In this document: positions 8,697 to 17,750 of the stretch, in pieces | Layout: every line of letters begins with the position of its first letter | Position numbering within the stretch: position 1 is the stretch's first letter | From: Paraclostridium tenue | GTDB taxonomy: Bacteria; Bacillota; Clostridia; Peptostreptococcales; Peptostreptococcaceae | Direction: 5' to 3' | DNA length: 64,000 nt | Assembly: GCF_015668515.1 (NCBI RefSeq) | Contig: NZ_JADPFO010000006.1 | Location: forward strand, 1 to 64,000 | Notes under the pieces: model-generated | Database searches by the model: none | Seen by the model: only the letters and a program-made list of their open reading frames with translations | Told to the model about the DNA's origin: nothing | Position numbers and translations under genes: made by a program

Positions 8697-10460
8697 ATCT
8701 TTTTTGTTAAGATATTTTTCTTTTAAAGTTAATATTCTATATACACTTTCATCAATTCTATCTTCTGTTATATTATTATTTTTCACAGCCAATTTTATTT
8801 TTTCTATAACAGATTTAGTAATATCTATATCACTTCCAATTAATATTATATCACTTCCTGCATTGATAGATTTAACACTAGCTTCTTCTATAGATAAATT
8901 ATTACTTATAGCCTTCATATGCATATCATCAGTTATAACTACTCCTTTAAAGTTCATCTTCTCTCTAAGCAATTTATATATAATATTTTTAGATAAGGTA
9001 GCAGGATTTTTACTATCTATTTTTTCAACTAATATATGAGATACCATAATTGCATCACAGCCTTTATCTATTGCTTCTTTAAAAGGAACTAATTCAAAGT
9101 TTTCAAGTTGTTTTAAACTTTTATTTACAACTGGAAGGTCAAAATGTGAATCTATATCTGTATCACCATGTCCTGGGAAATGTTTAACTACAGGTATTAC
9201 TCCTTCTCTTTTTAATCCATTCATAGTGGCTATGCCCATAGCTGAAACTATCTTTTCATCAGTTCCAAAAGCTCTATCCCCTATAACAGTGTTTTTAGGA
9301 TTGCTATATATATCAATTACAGGTGCAAAATCCATATTTATATTATGTTCTTTTAAAGTTCTTCCTAAATTCATACCGTTTTCATATGCATAGTTAGTAT
9401 CACCTTTATCTCCTATATCTTTTGCACTTTTAAACTTAGTTGTATCATTTGGAAGGCGACTTACTCTTCCTCCTTCTTCATCGGTTGATATAAATAAAGG
9501 TATATTTTTATTTATATTATTTATATCTTCGGTTAACTTTTTCAATTGATTTGAATTTTCTATATTACGAGAAAAAAGTATAATACCCCCTACATCTAAA
9601 TCATTTACTAATGTATTAATTTCATCATTTAACTTTTTTCCATTAAATCCTGCTATTATCATTTGACCTATTTTTTCTTCAAGGCTCATTTTACTTATCT
9701 TATCTTTTATATCTGATACTACTCCTATTATCAAACTATTTTCTTTCATTTCAATAATCACGCTTCTTTCATCTTTTGTTAAAGTATATAAATCTTTATT
9801 AAAAAAATGCTTAACATCAATAATCTTCCATCCCTCATTTTTTAATTTTTCTATATACAAAGAAGTTTTTTTATAACTCTTATCTATACCTTTTATCCTA
9901 TAGCCAATACTAACTTTAACATTATCATTAGTTAACTTATAATTCCGTTTTTTTGCATTAGTTGGAATATCTAATTCTTTTATTATACTACAAGATTTAT
10001 ATCCTCTATCTAAATCATATAAATTTGAAAAACCTAAATAATCTTGTATTATAGTTGTAACTATTATAATTATTGAAAAAGCTATTATAAAATATGAAAT
10101 ATAATTTTTAATATATTTAGTTCTTAACTTTTTCTTATACAATATAAAAATTAATATACAACTTATTATAGTTAATATAGGTGTAAATATATTACTTTCA
10201 TTTTTAATTATAAAAAATACACTTCCCAATATAAACATATTTACCGATCTATCAAATATATTTATACTTTTTCTTTTATTTTCTTTTGTATATACAATTA
10301 TTAAAACAGCTATTATAATCATAATTATCATTAGTAAATTTATTATATCTATATTAAAAAAATAAACTAATGTTGGTCTAAATATACCTATAAGTAAAAA
10401 CATACAAATTCCAAATATGGTATTTATAATATAGGCTTTTTCCCCCTTTATATAACTCAC
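8691..10460 (-). CDS. Membrane-anchored GH3 beta-N-acetylglucosaminidase (NagZ type)
   Basis: The protein has two parts. Residues 1 to about 145 hold four hydrophobic helices. After a roughly 100-residue linker, residues 255-585 form a glycoside hydrolase family 3 domain. The NagZ hallmark KHFPGHG is at 426-432, with the Asp437/His439 acid-base dyad in D-S-H and nucleophile Asp511 in VITDDMHM. The family removes GlcNAc from muropeptides or peptidoglycan ends. GTG start with AAGGA eight bases upstream. It lies 26 bases after cspC on the same strand and is likely co-transcribed, in the place where C. difficile has sleC. A role in cortex or muropeptide processing during germination is inference; general wall recycling is the alternative. 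Confidence 0.88.
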   Translation of the reverse strand: MSYIKGEKAYIINTIFGICMFLLIGIFRPTLVYFFNIDIINLLMIIMIIIAVLIIVYTKENKRKSINIFDRSVNMFILGSVFFIIKNESNIFTPILTIISCILIFILYKKKLRTKYIKNYISYFIIAFSIIIIVTTIIQDYLGFSNLYDLDRGYKSCSIIKELDIPTNAKKRNYKLTNDNVKVSIGYRIKGIDKSYKKTSLYIEKLKNEGWKIIDVKHFFNKDLYTLTKDERSVIIEMKENSLIIGVVSDIKDKISKMSLEEKIGQMIIAGFNGKKLNDEINTLVNDLDVGGIILFSRNIENSNQLKKLTEDINNINKNIPLFISTDEEGGRVSRLPNDTTKFKSAKDIGDKGDTNYAYENGMNLGRTLKEHNINMDFAPVIDIYSNPKNTVIGDRAFGTDEKIVSAMGIATMNGLKREGVIPVVKHFPGHGDTDIDSHFDLPVVNKSLKQLENFELVPFKEAIDKGCDAIMVSHILVEKIDSKNPATLSKNIIYKLLREKMNFKGVVITDDMHMKAISNNLSIEEASVKSINAGSDIILIGSDIDITKSVIEKIKLAVKNNNITEDRIDESVYRILTLKEKYLNKKDK

Positions 10461-10486
10461 ATAACCAATCCTTACTTTTTATTTTA

Positions 10487-12172
10487 TCATCTTAAATTTT
10501 TTGCAATCTGTTGCATAGTACTTCTAAAATTTAAAAGTCCATACCCCATATTTACATTAGGATATGTATATATATCTTTTTTATCTGCTCCAATCATTAA
10601 GTAAGTTTTTATAACTTCTGTAAATAATAAATTTCTACTATAATAACTTTGCGACCTTAAATACTCCATTAAAATAGCGGCCACTCCACTAACAATTGAA
10701 CTACTTATTCCTGTACCACTTGCCTTTATATGCTCATCATTTTTATAAGGACCTATTATATCTACTCCTGGAGCTACTATATCTGGTTTTATAGGGTTTT
10801 GATTTATAGTTCCTCTTGAAGATCGAATCCACATACTATCAATTTTATTATTATATCCACCTACTCCTATTACATTATCTGTTGCTGCAAACCAAGTAGT
10901 TGTAGAAAAAGAATTAGAATTTATAAATCTAGTTTCTTCATCTATTAAGTTCTTGTTAGGTAAAAATACATCGTAATCGCCAGTAATTATAAATTCAGGA
11001 GTTAACCTTAATGTCCATATTCCAGGCTTTATATCTGTTAAGTTTATGATTAATTCTTGAGTTCCTGATTTCAGCCAAGGATATAAATATCTTACTTCAT
11101 AATTAGTTCTTTCTATGTTAAATCTTCCTGTATATATCTCTTGATCTGGGGTATAAGCCACATTGTAACTTAATTCTCCAGATGGAGATATAATAGATCC
11201 ATTTATTCTGTCTGGTCCAATACAACTTACTGTAATCTCTAAATTTTTTTGTTCCCCAACTTGAATTAATATATCTGAAACAGTATTCATATCATCTATT
11301 TTTCCTCTATAATGAGTATCTGTATTTCCTTCATTGCCTAGACCACTTACTATAATAGTACCTGGTCTTAATAATCTATCAAATGATTCAAGCATACTAG
11401 TTAAAACTACAGCTTCACTTTTTCCTCCAATAGTTAAATTTATTACCATTCTTTTTTGAGTTCTTTCTGCAACCTCTATTGCGTATTTAATGCCTGCTAA
11501 AAAATCGGTTAATTCATAGCTAATTCTACCTTCTTTATATACTCCTTCATGTTCTCTTAATTTTACTATTACCAGTTCACTATCTAATGCTATGCCTCTA
11601 TATGCATTATTTAATCTTCCAGTTCCTGATACTATACCTGCTGCTATAGTTCCCGTTCCAATTGTATCTTGAGTCAAGCTTGCATCATTTTCGCTTATAT
11701 ATCTATTGATTTCTTCACTTGTAAATTCACTTCCAAACTTTAAGTCTGTTGGTGGATTTCCTTTATCTGTTGTTTGATCCCATATAGATAGTATTTTCGT
11801 AGTGTTGTCAGCCTTTATAAAGTCTGGATGTAAATAATTTATTCCAGAATCAAGAATCACAATAATTGTATCTTTACCAGATGGATTAATGTATGGATTT
11901 TGCTCAATATAATTTACTCCAGAAACATTTCTTGGTCTTTCTCCACCACTAGTTCCTACTCCAATTTCTATAAGTGAACTCATAGGTATAGATCTTATCC
12001 AGTCGAATACAGAATCAATATTATCAAAAGTAAGTTCATCAAAATCTTCATCAACATAAAGTAAAGCCAAATTGCTATTTAAAATAATATAATTTGTAAG
12101 ATTTCTTGAAGTTAAATCAGCTTCTAACTCAGGTACATTACCGTTGTAAATTAATATATATGACCTTTGCAT
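10487..12172 (-). CDS. cspC: CspC germination pseudoprotease (subtilisin-like)
   Basis: The 561-residue product has the Csp fold: prodomain (1 to about 85), subtilase core, inserted jelly-roll (about 295-410) and core end. The catalytic Asp is kept (D108 in ILDSG). The His position is Thr173 in G-T-G-T, and the Ser position is Gly488 in SGTGI. Loss of His to Thr and Ser to Gly matches C. difficile CspC (T170, G485) with a constant three-residue offset, which makes the orthology strong. In C. difficile this protein integrates bile-acid germinant and other signals upstream of CspB-dependent SleC activation. AGGAGGGG precedes the ATG. It lies 17 bases after cspBA, as in C. difficile. Confidence 0.93.
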   Translation of the reverse strand: MQRSYILIYNGNVPELEADLTSRNLTNYIILNSNLALLYVDEDFDELTFDNIDSVFDWIRSIPMSSLIEIGVGTSGGERPRNVSGVNYIEQNPYINPSGKDTIIVILDSGINYLHPDFIKADNTTKILSIWDQTTDKGNPPTDLKFGSEFTSEEINRYISENDASLTQDTIGTGTIAAGIVSGTGRLNNAYRGIALDSELVIVKLREHEGVYKEGRISYELTDFLAGIKYAIEVAERTQKRMVINLTIGGKSEAVVLTSMLESFDRLLRPGTIIVSGLGNEGNTDTHYRGKIDDMNTVSDILIQVGEQKNLEITVSCIGPDRINGSIISPSGELSYNVAYTPDQEIYTGRFNIERTNYEVRYLYPWLKSGTQELIINLTDIKPGIWTLRLTPEFIITGDYDVFLPNKNLIDEETRFINSNSFSTTTWFAATDNVIGVGGYNNKIDSMWIRSSRGTINQNPIKPDIVAPGVDIIGPYKNDEHIKASGTGISSSIVSGVAAILMEYLRSQSYYSRNLLFTEVIKTYLMIGADKKDIYTYPNVNMGYGLLNFRSTMQQIAKNLR

Positions 12173-12189
12173 AAAACCCCTCCTATAAA

Positions 12190-14691
12190 TTATTTCAACT
12201 GGTCAAACATACCTCTTATATCTAATACTCCATATCCATAACTTACATTTGGATATCCTATCTGAGCACTTCTATTTGCTCCTGCTCTTATATATGTTCT
12301 TATTTTTTGCACAACAGCTTTATCTTTATAATTTCTATCAACTAATGTATATTGCATCATTAAAGCTACAGCTCCTGCAACAAAAGAAGAAGCTGCTCCA
12401 CTTCCTGTAACTGTAGCATATCTACTCCCTGTATAAGGAGCTAGTATATTAACCCCTGGAGCTATTATATCTGGTTTTTCAAGCCTACCTGTAGCACCTA
12501 CTAGAGGCCCTCTAGATGAATCTGGCCATAAACTAGAACCCATGCTATTGTAAGTTCCTACACTTATAGTATCTTTGTATATGGATGGGTAGGTTATTGT
12601 ATATTCTGGATTACTATCTCTAAATTTAGTTCCTTCATTTAATAAATTTCTTATTGGTAAATATGCATGATAAATTCCATTTGTTATATAATCTCCTATA
12701 AGCCTAATTGCCCAAACCCCTGGCTTTGCGTTTTCTAATCTAATTACAGTTTGTTGCTGTCCTGAGTATGAAAATGGGTATGTAGTCCATATATTGTAGT
12801 AAGTATCTTCACTATTAAATAAACCTTTCACAAAGCTAAAATTAGATACAAGTGATGTCTTGCTTTCTTCTCCAGATGGCGATATAACTATTATATTTGC
12901 TTTATCAGGCTTACTTATCCATATATCTATTTCTAACTCTTTTTCTTCTTGTGTTATTTCTAAAAATATGTCTTTAGTATCACCGACAAATTCAATATTT
13001 CCTGTTGCATGTTCGTTGCCAATACCTTCATTTCCAGCTGCTATAACTTCACATACTCCATATTCAAAAAATAAGCTATCTATAAGTAAATCAATTCCTC
13101 TAACTACTGAGTTGTTACTACCTAAATTAACATTTTGTACTACAGGTTTTCCTTCTTTATACCCTTTTGCATATATATATCTTTTTGCAGCTTGTAATGT
13201 AGCACTATTATAAAAACCATCAATTTTTTTAAGTTTTACAATTACTAAATCACTACCCTCTGCTACTCCTTTATATTGGTCGTTTAAATTTCCTAGCCCT
13301 GTACATATTCCACTTAATGCAGTTCCTATTCCTTCTTCATCAATTGATAAATTTGGATTATTTTCTGCTATAGCCTTATTAATATCTTCTCTAGTGTATT
13401 CTGTTCCTATATTAAATCCTTCTGGAGAATTTCCATCTATCGTTTGATCCCATAAATATAATATTTTTGATGTTCCATCTGGATATATAAAATCTGGATG
13501 TAAATAATCTATCCCAGAATTTGCAATTCCAATTATAACGCCTCTCCCATCTATATTTATATTAGGATTATTCTTAAAAAAATTTGCTCCTATCTCTTCT
13601 AGTGCTACATACCCATTTGTTGTATCTCTACTTATTGTTGTTAACTGTGCCATTTTTACATATCTTTGTATCCTAAATATATTTTCAAGACCATATATCT
13701 GTCCTAATTCTTCGATTCTATTTTTATTTATGTATAATATTCCAAAATTCTCTGCTATTTTATAAAACTTAAATACACTACCTAATCTAGCTAATTCTTG
13801 TTCAAATCCATCAAAATAATCTATAACAAACAAAGGCCTAAAGTTATCTAAATTAACTTCTTCATCTCCAAACTCTCTTTTCTTTGTTCTTTTAAAATCT
13901 TTTAATTTTTTTCTAAACATTACTACAGATAAGTTTGAACCTTCTATTAATGTATTTTCTATTTTATTATCGTCTAGCTTTAAATATATATCTATATTTC
14001 CTTTTTCTACGCTAACTGGCTTAAATAATAATTTCCATTTACCTAAATCTATGCAATCGTTTGAAGTAAATTTTATATTTATATTATTTTCTTTATTAAA
14101 ATAAATTTCAATTTTAGTATTTTCTATAAAGTATTCTTTTTCTTTTAATTTTGGAGATATATTTTGAATTTTAACATTAGATGGGCTTATTATTTGTAAA
14201 TCTACATCATCATTTATATTTTTAAATATGTTAACTTCTAATAATTTTTTATGTTCAAAAATTTTTACTTCTACCTTTTTTTCACTATCATATTTATTTA
14301 ATTTTATACTCTTTTTTAAATAAGTATTATGTACATATTTATCAAATATAGACATATCTATATTATTTGTTTCATCTATTTTGTAATTTATATCTATTGT
14401 TGTTGCTATATTTGAATCTTTAGCTTTATCAAATATTAAATCTATATCTTTAACTAAGTTTAATGCATTAAATTCATTGTAATTTTTATTTACATCTATT
14501 TTGATAAATATATTTTTATATTCATTTATTGAATTTTTTTCAAAATAATTTTTATTTATATCTTTTATACAGTTTTTTATAATTTTTTTATCAGGATATT
14601 GCAATTCTACATATCTTTTTAACATATTTAATTCATCATTTGATTTTAAAGTTGTTATTTTGTAATAATACTTTAAAATTTCTATAATCAC
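12190..14691 (-). CDS. cspBA: CspBA-like protein: vestigial CspB moiety fused to CspA pseudoprotease
   Basis: Residues from about 285 form a full Csp unit: prodomain (285-350), core, jelly-roll (575-690) and core end. All three catalytic positions are lost: Asp to Asn391 in IANSG, His to Ile455 in G-I-G-T and Ser to Gly765 in TGSGA; oxyanion Asn554 remains. Residues 1 to about 280 lack any subtilase core but carry a stretch (about 140-250) resembling the Csp jelly-roll. This looks like what is left of a CspB half. C. difficile CspBA is about 1130 residues with an active CspB; here 833. The GTG at 14691 has no ribosome site. The frame stays open upstream to an AUA codon at 14754 that sits seven bases after AAGGAGG, so translation may begin there. 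Confidence 0.85.
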   Translation of the reverse strand: MIIEILKYYYKITTLKSNDELNMLKRYVELQYPDKKIIKNCIKDINKNYFEKNSINEYKNIFIKIDVNKNYNEFNALNLVKDIDLIFDKAKDSNIATTIDINYKIDETNNIDMSIFDKYVHNTYLKKSIKLNKYDSEKKVEVKIFEHKKLLEVNIFKNINDDVDLQIISPSNVKIQNISPKLKEKEYFIENTKIEIYFNKENNINIKFTSNDCIDLGKWKLLFKPVSVEKGNIDIYLKLDDNKIENTLIEGSNLSVVMFRKKLKDFKRTKKREFGDEEVNLDNFRPLFVIDYFDGFEQELARLGSVFKFYKIAENFGILYINKNRIEELGQIYGLENIFRIQRYVKMAQLTTISRDTTNGYVALEEIGANFFKNNPNINIDGRGVIIGIANSGIDYLHPDFIYPDGTSKILYLWDQTIDGNSPEGFNIGTEYTREDINKAIAENNPNLSIDEEGIGTALSGICTGLGNLNDQYKGVAEGSDLVIVKLKKIDGFYNSATLQAAKRYIYAKGYKEGKPVVQNVNLGSNNSVVRGIDLLIDSLFFEYGVCEVIAAGNEGIGNEHATGNIEFVGDTKDIFLEITQEEKELEIDIWISKPDKANIIVISPSGEESKTSLVSNFSFVKGLFNSEDTYYNIWTTYPFSYSGQQQTVIRLENAKPGVWAIRLIGDYITNGIYHAYLPIRNLLNEGTKFRDSNPEYTITYPSIYKDTISVGTYNSMGSSLWPDSSRGPLVGATGRLEKPDIIAPGVNILAPYTGSRYATVTGSGAASSFVAGAVALMMQYTLVDRNYKDKAVVQKIRTYIRAGANRSAQIGYPNVSYGYGVLDIRGMFDQLK

Positions 14692-14751
14692 ATCTAGACT
14701 TTGACCTAGTACTAAAATGTTGTTATCATATTTAAAAATAACCTCACAATA

Positions 14752-14768
14752 TATAAATATCCCTCCTT
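14752..14768 (-). promoter_or_regulatory. Strong ribosome site with an AUA codon, upstream of cspBA
   Basis: AAGGAGGG (14768-14761, minus strand) is followed at seven-base spacing from GGAGG by ATA (14754-14752), which is in frame with cspBA with no stop in between. No ATG, GTG or TTG in that frame is suitably placed. It is either a rare AUA start or a mutated ATG. Using it adds 21 residues. Confidence 0.4.
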
Positions 14769-14899
14769 AATTACTTCCTCTAATACAACATTATATGTAT
14801 ATATTTTTTTCAAATGATAAATTTTTATATTGTAAGTTTTATTTTCTATATTAAGGGTAAATTTTTTATTATAGTGAATAAATTTGAGGTGGTAAAAAA

Positions 14900-16810
14900 A
14901 TGAAAAGTATAATATCTAAGACATTAGTTTTTATGGGTGCAATACCAACTGCTATATTTTTTAAGTGTATGTTTGGAACTTCAAATATGCTAGTTGGTAT
15001 TACAGGTTTTATGGCAGCAGTAACTTTGATGGAAAATGACTATACAGCAAATCCTATAAGAAATACTTTAAGATTTATTTTAATAGAATTATTTATTGGA
15101 TTGTCGGCTTTTATATCATCCTTCTCTGCCCCTCTAACCTTAATTTTCACATTCATAGTAGTATTTTTTATAGTATATATCTTTACATTTGATACAAGTA
15201 AACCAATATATATGCCTTTTATTTTCTGTTATTTATTTATGCTTTATATGCCAGTAAAACAAATTGATATGCCTAATAGAATAGAAGCTTTAATACTTTC
15301 TGGCATACTTATAATGTTAGTTCAGATGTTAGTAAACAAAAATAAGTTTTGGAATAAGTCGAAATCTTCTATATGTAAAAATATTGATTTATTAATTGAT
15401 GAAATAAACATTTTATTAGAAAAAAAAGATATGAACTTATTAAAAGAAAGTAGTAAAAATTTAAATAAGCAACTGCAAGCTCTTTCTCAAAGCTTATACT
15501 CTAGAAAAGAAAAGACCTTTTTAATTTCTGATAAAAGTAAGCTTTATTTATGTATAGTTCAAACTCTTGAAGGAACTAATATAATTTTAGAAAAGTCTAT
15601 AGAAGATATAGATAATTTAGGTAAGTATGATGATGTTTTAGTAAAATTAAAACTTCAGTTTAATAACATATTAAAATTTATGAATGAAGAAAAAAGTACT
15701 AAAGAACTTAAAAATCAACTTAATGAATTTATATATGAAGGAGACGATATTCATTATTCACACTATATTTCATATGAACTAAGACAAAATATGACTTTAT
15801 TAAGGGACATTCTAGATAATTTAGAAAATGGAGGCCTATCATACAGCGATAAAAAGTATGGTATTAATGAAAAAATAAAAGAAAGAGAAGTTATTAAAAG
15901 ACGCTTTAATAGAAATTCCCTTAGATTTACTTTTGCATTTAGGATTGCTTTACTCGTTAGCTTAGGAGCTTTTGTAGTAGACTATTTTGATTTATATAAG
16001 GGTAAGTGGATGGTATTTACACTTTCATCTGTCGTACAACCTTATATTGAATCTAGTGAAACTAAAATGATAGATAGGATAAAAGGAAGTTTAATAGGTA
16101 TATTAATATTTGAATTATTATTTCACCTTGTACCTAGCATGGAAGTTAAAATGCTTATAGCATTTACTTGTGGATACATAGGTTTTTACTTTAAAGACTA
16201 CTCTAAAAAAATGATATTTATGACTGTATTTGCACTAAGTATGGGGGCTACAAATAATGATTTTAATATACTATCTTTTGATAGATTAAAATTTATATTA
16301 ATAGGTTGTGTTATTGCATTTGTAGCAAATAGAATAATATTCCCTTATAAAATTAAAGATGTTACTAAAAATCTAGTAAAAAAATCAGTTGAATTAAATA
16401 ATAGTTTAGCTACTATTTTAGAAAACTTAAATATAAATAATTTAGATAGCCATAATTTAAGAGAAACCATTTTAACTAATAGACTTACAAACGATAAAAT
16501 TAATATAAATAATAATACGATTTTATCTGATAGTATAGGAAATTTCTTAAATAGTGAGCGTATTGTAATGAGTAATTTACGTGTTTTTAAAAGCAGTATA
16601 AAAAATAATAGAATAAAAAATTTGGATATAAGTAATGTATGTAACGAAATGCAAAGATATATAAATGGTGATTTAAGTAAAGATTATATAATAAAAAATT
16701 TTGATAACTTATCAGAACGAGATGATAAACTAATCTTTATGAACATTTATGAAATATTTAGAAATATTGATAACGCAAAAAAATACGCTAATGAAATAGC
16801 AGCACTTTAA
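14900..16810 (+). CDS. FUSC/ArAE-family inner-membrane protein
   Basis: The 636-residue product has an N-terminal block of about five to six membrane helices (5-150), a soluble helical region (about 155-345) and a second helical membrane block (about 350-490). It ends in a helical cytoplasmic tail. This two-block layout is that of fusaric-acid-resistance / aromatic-acid exporter (FUSC, YccS-like) proteins. The second block shows the family's GKWMVFTLSSVVQP pattern. Substrate unknown. GAGGTGG precedes the ATG. It is divergent from cspBA, with a 200-bp gap that probably holds both promoters, and converges on the methyltransferase operon through a shared terminator. Confidence 0.82.
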   Translation: MKSIISKTLVFMGAIPTAIFFKCMFGTSNMLVGITGFMAAVTLMENDYTANPIRNTLRFILIELFIGLSAFISSFSAPLTLIFTFIVVFFIVYIFTFDTSKPIYMPFIFCYLFMLYMPVKQIDMPNRIEALILSGILIMLVQMLVNKNKFWNKSKSSICKNIDLLIDEINILLEKKDMNLLKESSKNLNKQLQALSQSLYSRKEKTFLISDKSKLYLCIVQTLEGTNIILEKSIEDIDNLGKYDDVLVKLKLQFNNILKFMNEEKSTKELKNQLNEFIYEGDDIHYSHYISYELRQNMTLLRDILDNLENGGLSYSDKKYGINEKIKEREVIKRRFNRNSLRFTFAFRIALLVSLGAFVVDYFDLYKGKWMVFTLSSVVQPYIESSETKMIDRIKGSLIGILIFELLFHLVPSMEVKMLIAFTCGYIGFYFKDYSKKMIFMTVFALSMGATNNDFNILSFDRLKFILIGCVIAFVANRIIFPYKIKDVTKNLVKKSVELNNSLATILENLNINNLDSHNLRETILTNRLTNDKININNNTILSDSIGNFLNSERIVMSNLRVFKSSIKNNRIKNLDISNVCNEMQRYINGDLSKDYIIKNFDNLSERDDKLIFMNIYEIFRNIDNAKKYANEIAAL

Positions 16811-16818
16811 AAAATTAA

Positions 16819-16861
16819 AAGCTGTAAATAAATTTGTTTACAACAAATTTATCTACAGCCT
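16819..16861. terminator. Bidirectional terminator, FUSC gene / methyltransferase operon
   Basis: The stem arms are GCTGTAAATAAATTTGTT and ACAAATTTATCTACAGC, flanked by A-rich and T-rich runs. The stem is nearly the same as in the terminator at 54183-54226. Confidence 0.88.
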
Positions 16862-16866
16862 TTAAT

Positions 16867-17739
16867 TTAGATATTACTTAAGCTGATTGAATAAATAATT
16901 GATTCTTTAACTTTACAAGGAGTTTTTTTCATACAATTGTTGCCTATGATTTTAACACCTTTAGTATCTAATAAATTACATATAGCTTGTCCATAAGTAA
17001 TTTTATTATTATATTTAATTTTATTAAAATCATAAGCCCCAATGTTGTATAAAGCAGTAGATGTCTTTCCACATAAGTGTATAATACAATCATCTAGTTT
17101 ATTTGAAACTCTATTTATTATATTTAAAGTAGTTACACTAACTATATCCTCATAAACCTTAGGCCCAACTATATTAATATCTCCTACAGGGTCACTATAA
17201 GATATTATCTTAGCTCCATTTTCATATCCTTTAATTATATAATTAACAATATTATCTTCTATTACTTTCATAAAATCATTGATTTTATCTTTGTTTTTTC
17301 TAATGCCTTTATAAAAATATTTTAAATCTATAAGTAAAGATATAATAGTAATAGGTCCACAAACATTTAAAGCAACTACTTCACCTTCATTATTTAAAAT
17401 GCTTACAGCTTCTAATACTTCTTTTATCCTTCCTTTATTAAAATCAATATTTTTAATATTAAATAATTCATCTAAATTATTATAAGCATAACTTTTAACT
17501 CTAGGAGTACTCTTCAAATCTCCTAAGTTTATAATTCCTCCAAAAGCTTCAGCTTCAACAGTAGTACAAAATGGTACTTTACATATACTGTCATTTTTAT
17601 ATTTTTTTAAACCTTTAGATATATAAGCTATATCCTCTTTATTTGTGTGAAAATCTGGAAAGTTTATACCTAAAGCTTTAATTAAAGCTATGGGTATATT
17701 TTCATTATCATTTTGATTACAAGTAAAATTTATTTTCAT
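16867..17739 (-). CDS. Short UroD-fold corrinoid methyltransferase (MtaA/CmuA-like)
   Basis: This 290-residue member of the MtaA/CmuA/UroD superfamily is last in the six-gene operon. It parallels its neighbour at 20486-21505 (VPFC.TVEAEA.G, SDP.GDI), including zinc ligands H-x-C (IIHLCG) and a later Cys (GNNC). It lacks the N-terminal segment of about 25 residues and roughly 30 residues before the last Cys, where the neighbour has an IMGNVST segment. It is thus a reduced paralogue: a methyltransferase with changed substrate access, a partner subunit, or a decaying copy. The gap to the CobW-like gene is 11 bases. Confidence 0.75.
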   Translation of the reverse strand: MKINFTCNQNDNENIPIALIKALGINFPDFHTNKEDIAYISKGLKKYKNDSICKVPFCTTVEAEAFGGIINLGDLKSTPRVKSYAYNNLDELFNIKNIDFNKGRIKEVLEAVSILNNEGEVVALNVCGPITIISLLIDLKYFYKGIRKNKDKINDFMKVIEDNIVNYIIKGYENGAKIISYSDPVGDINIVGPKVYEDIVSVTTLNIINRVSNKLDDCIIHLCGKTSTALYNIGAYDFNKIKYNNKITYGQAICNLLDTKGVKIIGNNCMKKTPCKVKESIIYSISLSNI

Positions 17740-17750
17740 TATAACTTCCT

